Below are positions 7,176-9,346 of a stretch of DNA of 9,346 nt, piece after piece. Position 1 is the stretch's first letter, and every line of letters begins with the position of its first letter. The position numbers were made by a program, and so were the translations under genes. Origin of the DNA: DATBDE01 sp036270095 (GTDB taxonomy: Bacteria; Actinomycetota; Thermoleophilia; Solirubrobacterales; Solirubrobacteraceae); the NCBI GenBank assembly GCA_036270095.1, contig DATBDE010000066.1:1-9346 (forward strand), read 5' to 3'. Under the pieces are notes generated by a model, which saw nothing but the letters and a program-made list of their open reading frames with translations, did not search any database and had not been told where the DNA came from.

Positions 7176-7179
7176 CGGC

Positions 7180-7710
7180 CTACCGTAGCGGGGCGCTGGC
7201 CAGCGGCTCGTAGCGGGCGCCCTCGCGCCGGAGAACGGACCGGTAGAGGGTCAGCGCCGGCGGCGCGAAGCGCAGCGCGGGCGGCGCCGGGAGCTCGCCC
7301 CGCGGCGCGCGCTGCCCGCGGCGCACCCGCGCCACGGTCACGTGCGGGAGGAACGGGCGCGCCTCGGGCTCGTGCCCGGCGATCGCCACCATCGCGTCCA
7401 CCACCGCCCGCTGCACCGCGCCGAGCCGCCCGTCCGGGTCGTCGAGCGCGATCGTCAGCACGCGCGGTCGCCGCGGCGGCAGCCACAGCCCCCCGCGCAC
7501 CGCTAGCTCGCCGACCGGCGCCGCGCACGCCGTCGCCGCCGCGCCGACCGCGTCCACGCGCGCCTCGTCCACCCAGCCCAGGAAGCACAGGGTCACATGC
7601 ACCCCGGCGGTGTCGACGGCGCGCAGGGCCGGGTCGTCCGGGCGCCACGCCGCCAGCGCGGCGCGCACGTCATCGGGCAGCTCGGCCGCGACGAACAGGC
7701 GGAGGTTCAC
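7180..7710 (-). CDS. thpR: RNA 2',3'-cyclic phosphodiesterase / 2'-5' RNA ligase family (ThpR/LigT)
   Basis: The 176-aa protein belongs to the two-histidine (2H) phosphoesterases. Both catalytic tetrapeptides are present: HVTL (38-41) within GVHVTLCFLG and HVTV (123-126) within FLPHVTVARV. Family members open 2',3'-cyclic phosphate ends of RNA and can reversibly make 2'-5' linkages; the physiological target is not established. The start is GTG at 7708-7710, giving the typical MNLRLFVAAELP opening. The frame is open upstream but contains no other usable start. That upstream DNA is entirely the 59-bp palindrome, which abuts the GTG with no gap, so there is no normal ribosome site (only a weak AAAGAAAG about 10 nt upstream within the stem). 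The gene follows cinA and is followed 4 nt later by the PPOX gene. Confidence 0.93.
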   Translation of the reverse strand: MNLRLFVAAELPDDVRAALAAWRPDDPALRAVDTAGVHVTLCFLGWVDEARVDAVGAAATACAAPVGELAVRGGLWLPPRRPRVLTIALDDPDGRLGAVQRAVVDAMVAIAGHEPEARPFLPHVTVARVRRGQRAPRGELPAPPALRFAPPALTLYRSVLRREGARYEPLASAPLR

Positions 7711-7769
7711 GGGGTCAAGTCTTTCTTTGCCACACCTAATTGCGGTGTGGCAAAGAAAGACTTGACCCC
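7711..7769. repeat. Perfect 26-bp inverted repeat (REP-like palindrome) at cinA/thpR junction
   Basis: The left arm (7711-7736) runs from GGGGTCAAGTC to GCCACACC, and the right arm (7744-7769) is its exact reverse complement, running from GGTGTGG to GACTTGACCCC. All 26 positions pair, and the loop is TAATTGC (7737-7743). The arms are less GC-rich than their surroundings. As RNA it would form an extremely stable hairpin; there is no U-tract after it on either strand. The right arm encodes the last ~11 CinA residues, the CinA TAG falls at the arm/loop border, and the left arm ends directly at the thpR GTG. Palindromes with GACTTGACCCC-like ends resemble REP elements mobilised by REP-associated tyrosine (Y1) transposases; that link is from memory and unproven here, and no transposase is in the window. 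Confidence 0.9.
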
Positions 7770-9094
7770 TGGCTGAGCTCGCGCTGGCCGACGCCGTCGG
7801 TCCGGCCCATGAGCACGCGGCGCAGCAGATGCAGGGCGACGGTGACGCTGCGGTCGCGCACGTCGGAGCGGTTGCCGGGCAGCTGCGTCGTCCGGGTCAG
7901 GAGCGGACCCTCGCGCCCGGCGGCCGAGAAGCACACCGTGCCCACCGGCTTCTCGGGCGTGCCGCCATCCGGCCCGGCGATCCCGGTCACCCCGATCCCG
8001 AGGTCGGCGCCGAACCGGGTGGCCGCGCCGGTGGCCAGCGCCTCGGCCACCTCGGGCGAGACGGCGCCGTGGCGCTCGATCAGCGCCGGGTCGACGCCGG
8101 CCTGCTCGACCTTGGCCTCGTCCGAGTACACGACCACCCCGCCGAGCACGTAGGCCGATGAGCCCGGGCGCTCGGTCAGGCGCGCCGCCAGCAGGCCGGC
8201 CGTGCACGACTCCGCCGTGGCCACGGTGCGGCCCTTGAGCAGGCCGGCGACCTGCTCGTCGATGGTCGAGCCGTCGTCGGAGAACAGCGTGTTGCCGTGG
8301 CGGGCGCGGATGACGTCGACGAAGCGCTCGTAGGCATCCTGCGCCGGCGGCTCGTAGCGCGTCGAGACCTCGATCTCGCCCCGGCGCAGGCACGTCGTCA
8401 CCTCGAGCTGGTCGAGCGGAACGCCCTCGTCTTCGGCCACCCGGAGGGTGGCGGCGATCTCTGACTCTGGGATGCCGAACAGGCGCAGCACGCCCTCCCG
8501 ATACACCGTGCGGTTGTGCACGGCGTGCTGGAACGCCTCGGTGTCCTGGGCCGTGCGCCACAGCGGCTGCAGCTCGCGCGGCGGCCCGGGCAGCACCACG
8601 ACCGTCGGCCCCTCGCCGGATGCGGGCGGGACCACGAGGCCGGGGGCGGTGCCCACCGGCTCCAAGATCGTCGCCCCCTCCGGGATGACGGCCTGCTTGC
8701 GGTTGGACGCGCGGATGGCGTCCTCGTCGAGCTCGGGCCAGCGCCGGCGCAACGGCTGCAGGATGGCCCAGATGCGCTCCTCCAGCGCCTCGTCGAGCAC
8801 CATCTCGCGGCCCTGGAAGCGGCCCACGACCTCGGCGGTCAAATCGTCTGCTGTCGGGCCCAGGCCACCGCTGGTCACGATCAGGGCCATGCCCTGCGAG
8901 GCGAGGAACCGCAGCTGCGCCTCCATGTCCCCGGGCCGGTCGCCCACGATGCCGATGTGGGCGGTGTCCACGCCGAGCTCGCGCAGGCGCTCGGACAGCC
9001 ACGGTCCGTTGCGGTCGGAGATGATCCCCGTCAGGACTTCGGTTCCCGTGATCAGGATCCCGGCCCGCGGCGGCTTTGAGGACTCGTCGCTCAC
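7736..9094 (-). CDS. cinA: CinA-family protein (MoCF-like domain plus NMN amidohydrolase domain)
   Basis: The 452-aa protein combines an N-terminal MoaB/MogA-like domain (about 10-180) with SGGLGPTADDLT (75-86) and PGPPRELQPLW (169-179), and a C-terminal PncC-type nicotinamide-nucleotide amidase domain with AESCTAGLLA (295-304), YVLGGVVVYSDEAK (315-328) and GVTGIAGPDGGTPEKPVGTV (368-387). CinA proteins hydrolyse ADP-ribose and/or deamidate NMN in pyridine-nucleotide recycling; the name comes from competence-induced operons where it precedes recA. The start is GTG at 9092-9094, overlapping the TGA of the RodZ-like gene (GTGA), because the conserved RAGILITGTEVLTG follows at residue 10. The natural C-terminus probably lay near HLLRRVLMG (422-430); residues from about 442 to the end are encoded by the inserted palindrome. 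The rest appears intact, so function is probably retained. Confidence 0.95.
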   Translation of the reverse strand: MSDESSKPPRAGILITGTEVLTGIISDRNGPWLSERLRELGVDTAHIGIVGDRPGDMEAQLRFLASQGMALIVTSGGLGPTADDLTAEVVGRFQGREMVLDEALEERIWAILQPLRRRWPELDEDAIRASNRKQAVIPEGATILEPVGTAPGLVVPPASGEGPTVVVLPGPPRELQPLWRTAQDTEAFQHAVHNRTVYREGVLRLFGIPESEIAATLRVAEDEGVPLDQLEVTTCLRRGEIEVSTRYEPPAQDAYERFVDVIRARHGNTLFSDDGSTIDEQVAGLLKGRTVATAESCTAGLLAARLTERPGSSAYVLGGVVVYSDEAKVEQAGVDPALIERHGAVSPEVAEALATGAATRFGADLGIGVTGIAGPDGGTPEKPVGTVCFSAAGREGPLLTRTTQLPGNRSDVRDRSVTVALHLLRRVLMGRTDGVGQRELSQGSSLSLPHRN

Positions 9095-9346
9095 GGGCAG
9101 GTCGGCGTCTGTGAGAACGGGATGTGCTTGACCCCTGTCGGCGTCAGCATCAGCCGGATCGCGCTCGGCGACGGGGCGACCGGCACCTGCTTGCCGTTTA
9201 CCGTCATCCGCACGGAAGCGTTGCCGAGCGTCAGCAGCAGCGAGGGCGCCGTCGCGCTGGGGATCTTGTCCGCGGTGCTGAAGGTCCGTTCGTTGATCAG
9301 CTTCGCACCCGAGCCGTTGACCAGGCACACGTACACCGTGCCGGTC
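9091..9346 (-). CDS. RodZ-like protein, C-terminal domain (partial)
   Basis: The frame enters from the right edge and ends with TGA at 9091-9093; about 84 residues are visible. They read TGTVYVCLVNGSGAKLIN, then RTFSTADKIPSATAPSLLLT (a beta-rich segment), LGNASVRMTVNGKQVPVAPS, and a C-terminal tail SAIRLMLTPTGVKHIPFSQT. The pattern 'lvnGsGakLiNe.tf..g...p......l.lLGNasv.m.vNGk' matches the periplasmic/extracytoplasmic DUF4115 domain found at the C-terminus of RodZ-type helix-turn-helix membrane proteins, which link MreB to cell-wall synthesis and shape. The HTH and membrane helix would lie outside the window. Its stop overlaps the cinA GTG by 4 nt, so the two are co-translated. An apparent internal GTG start near 9336 is not the real start. 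Confidence 0.75.
   Translation of the reverse strand, partial: TGTVYVCLVNGSGAKLINERTFSTADKIPSATAPSLLLTLGNASVRMTVNGKQVPVAPSPSAIRLMLTPTGVKHIPFSQTPTCP

Noticed and set aside
5496..7739. A 747-codon plus-strand frame covering ltrA, PPOX and thpR
   Set aside because: Shadow frame; translation is Arg/Pro/His-rich and it conflicts with three recognised genes.
7720..7760. Small gene or tRNA in the cinA-thpR junction
   Set aside because: The sequence is fully explained by the inverted repeat; it has no cloverleaf or coding signal of its own.
7711..7769. The palindrome as a bidirectional intrinsic terminator
   Set aside because: No T-run follows either arm, the stem is far longer than terminators, and it lies between same-strand genes inside an operon-like run.
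9127..9137. Second copy of CTTGACCCCTG, matching the outer edge of the palindrome (7761-7771)
   Set aside because: It is only 11 nt, lies inside the RodZ-like coding region encoding a normal-looking segment, has no inverted partner, and several 11-mer matches are expected by chance in a window this size.

Overview
The window is strongly GC-rich, with GTG and TTG starts alongside ATG and tight gene packing. Its core genes (rodZ-like, cinA, thpR, recA, recX, rny, miaB) read as an actinobacterial chromosome. The presence of RNase Y downstream of recA-recX, and the overall protein flavour, make me favour class Thermoleophilia (order Solirubrobacterales or a relative). The taxonomic call is inference from gene content; I could not run a search.

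Layout, left to right. Positions 1-3510 hold a minus-strand run transcribed right to left: recA (2422-3510), recX (1946-2419, 2 nt after recA), a ~290-nt structured gap, rny (146-1654) and the start of miaB (1-128, cut by the window edge). Positions 3612-5248 hold a plus-strand, translationally coupled pair: a two-domain VOC/glyoxalase protein resembling mycobacterial Rv0577/CFP32, then an alpha/beta hydrolase. A small conserved unknown gene (5245-5514, minus) converges on the hydrolase, sharing the four bases CTAG as both stop codons. An LtrA-family membrane protein (5614-6744, plus) is divergent from it. LtrA in turn converges on, and overlaps by 34 bp, a PPOX/flavin-type protein (6711-7175, minus). 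The minus strand then continues with thpR (7180-7710), cinA (7736-9094) and the C-terminus of a RodZ-like protein (9091 to the edge).

The gene set looks like one housekeeping block (RodZ-like - CinA - ThpR - RecA - RecX - RNase Y - MiaB), with an accessory segment of about 3.7 kb (VOC, hydrolase, small unknown, LtrA, PPOX) lying between thpR and recA. RecA and RecX form the recombination and SOS module; RNase Y and ThpR act on RNA; MiaB modifies tRNA; CinA does pyridine-nucleotide repair and is historically linked to recA.

The most striking non-coding element is a perfect 26-bp inverted repeat with a 7-nt loop (7711-7769) at the cinA/thpR junction. It supplies the last ~11 residues and stop codon of CinA and ends directly against the GTG start of thpR, replacing its ribosome-binding region. 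It looks like a REP-type mobile palindrome. I see no CRISPR array, tRNA, rRNA, intact transposase or obviously novel multigene system. The other points of interest are regulatory or architectural: leaderless-looking starts, leader hairpins before rny, and convergent overlaps.
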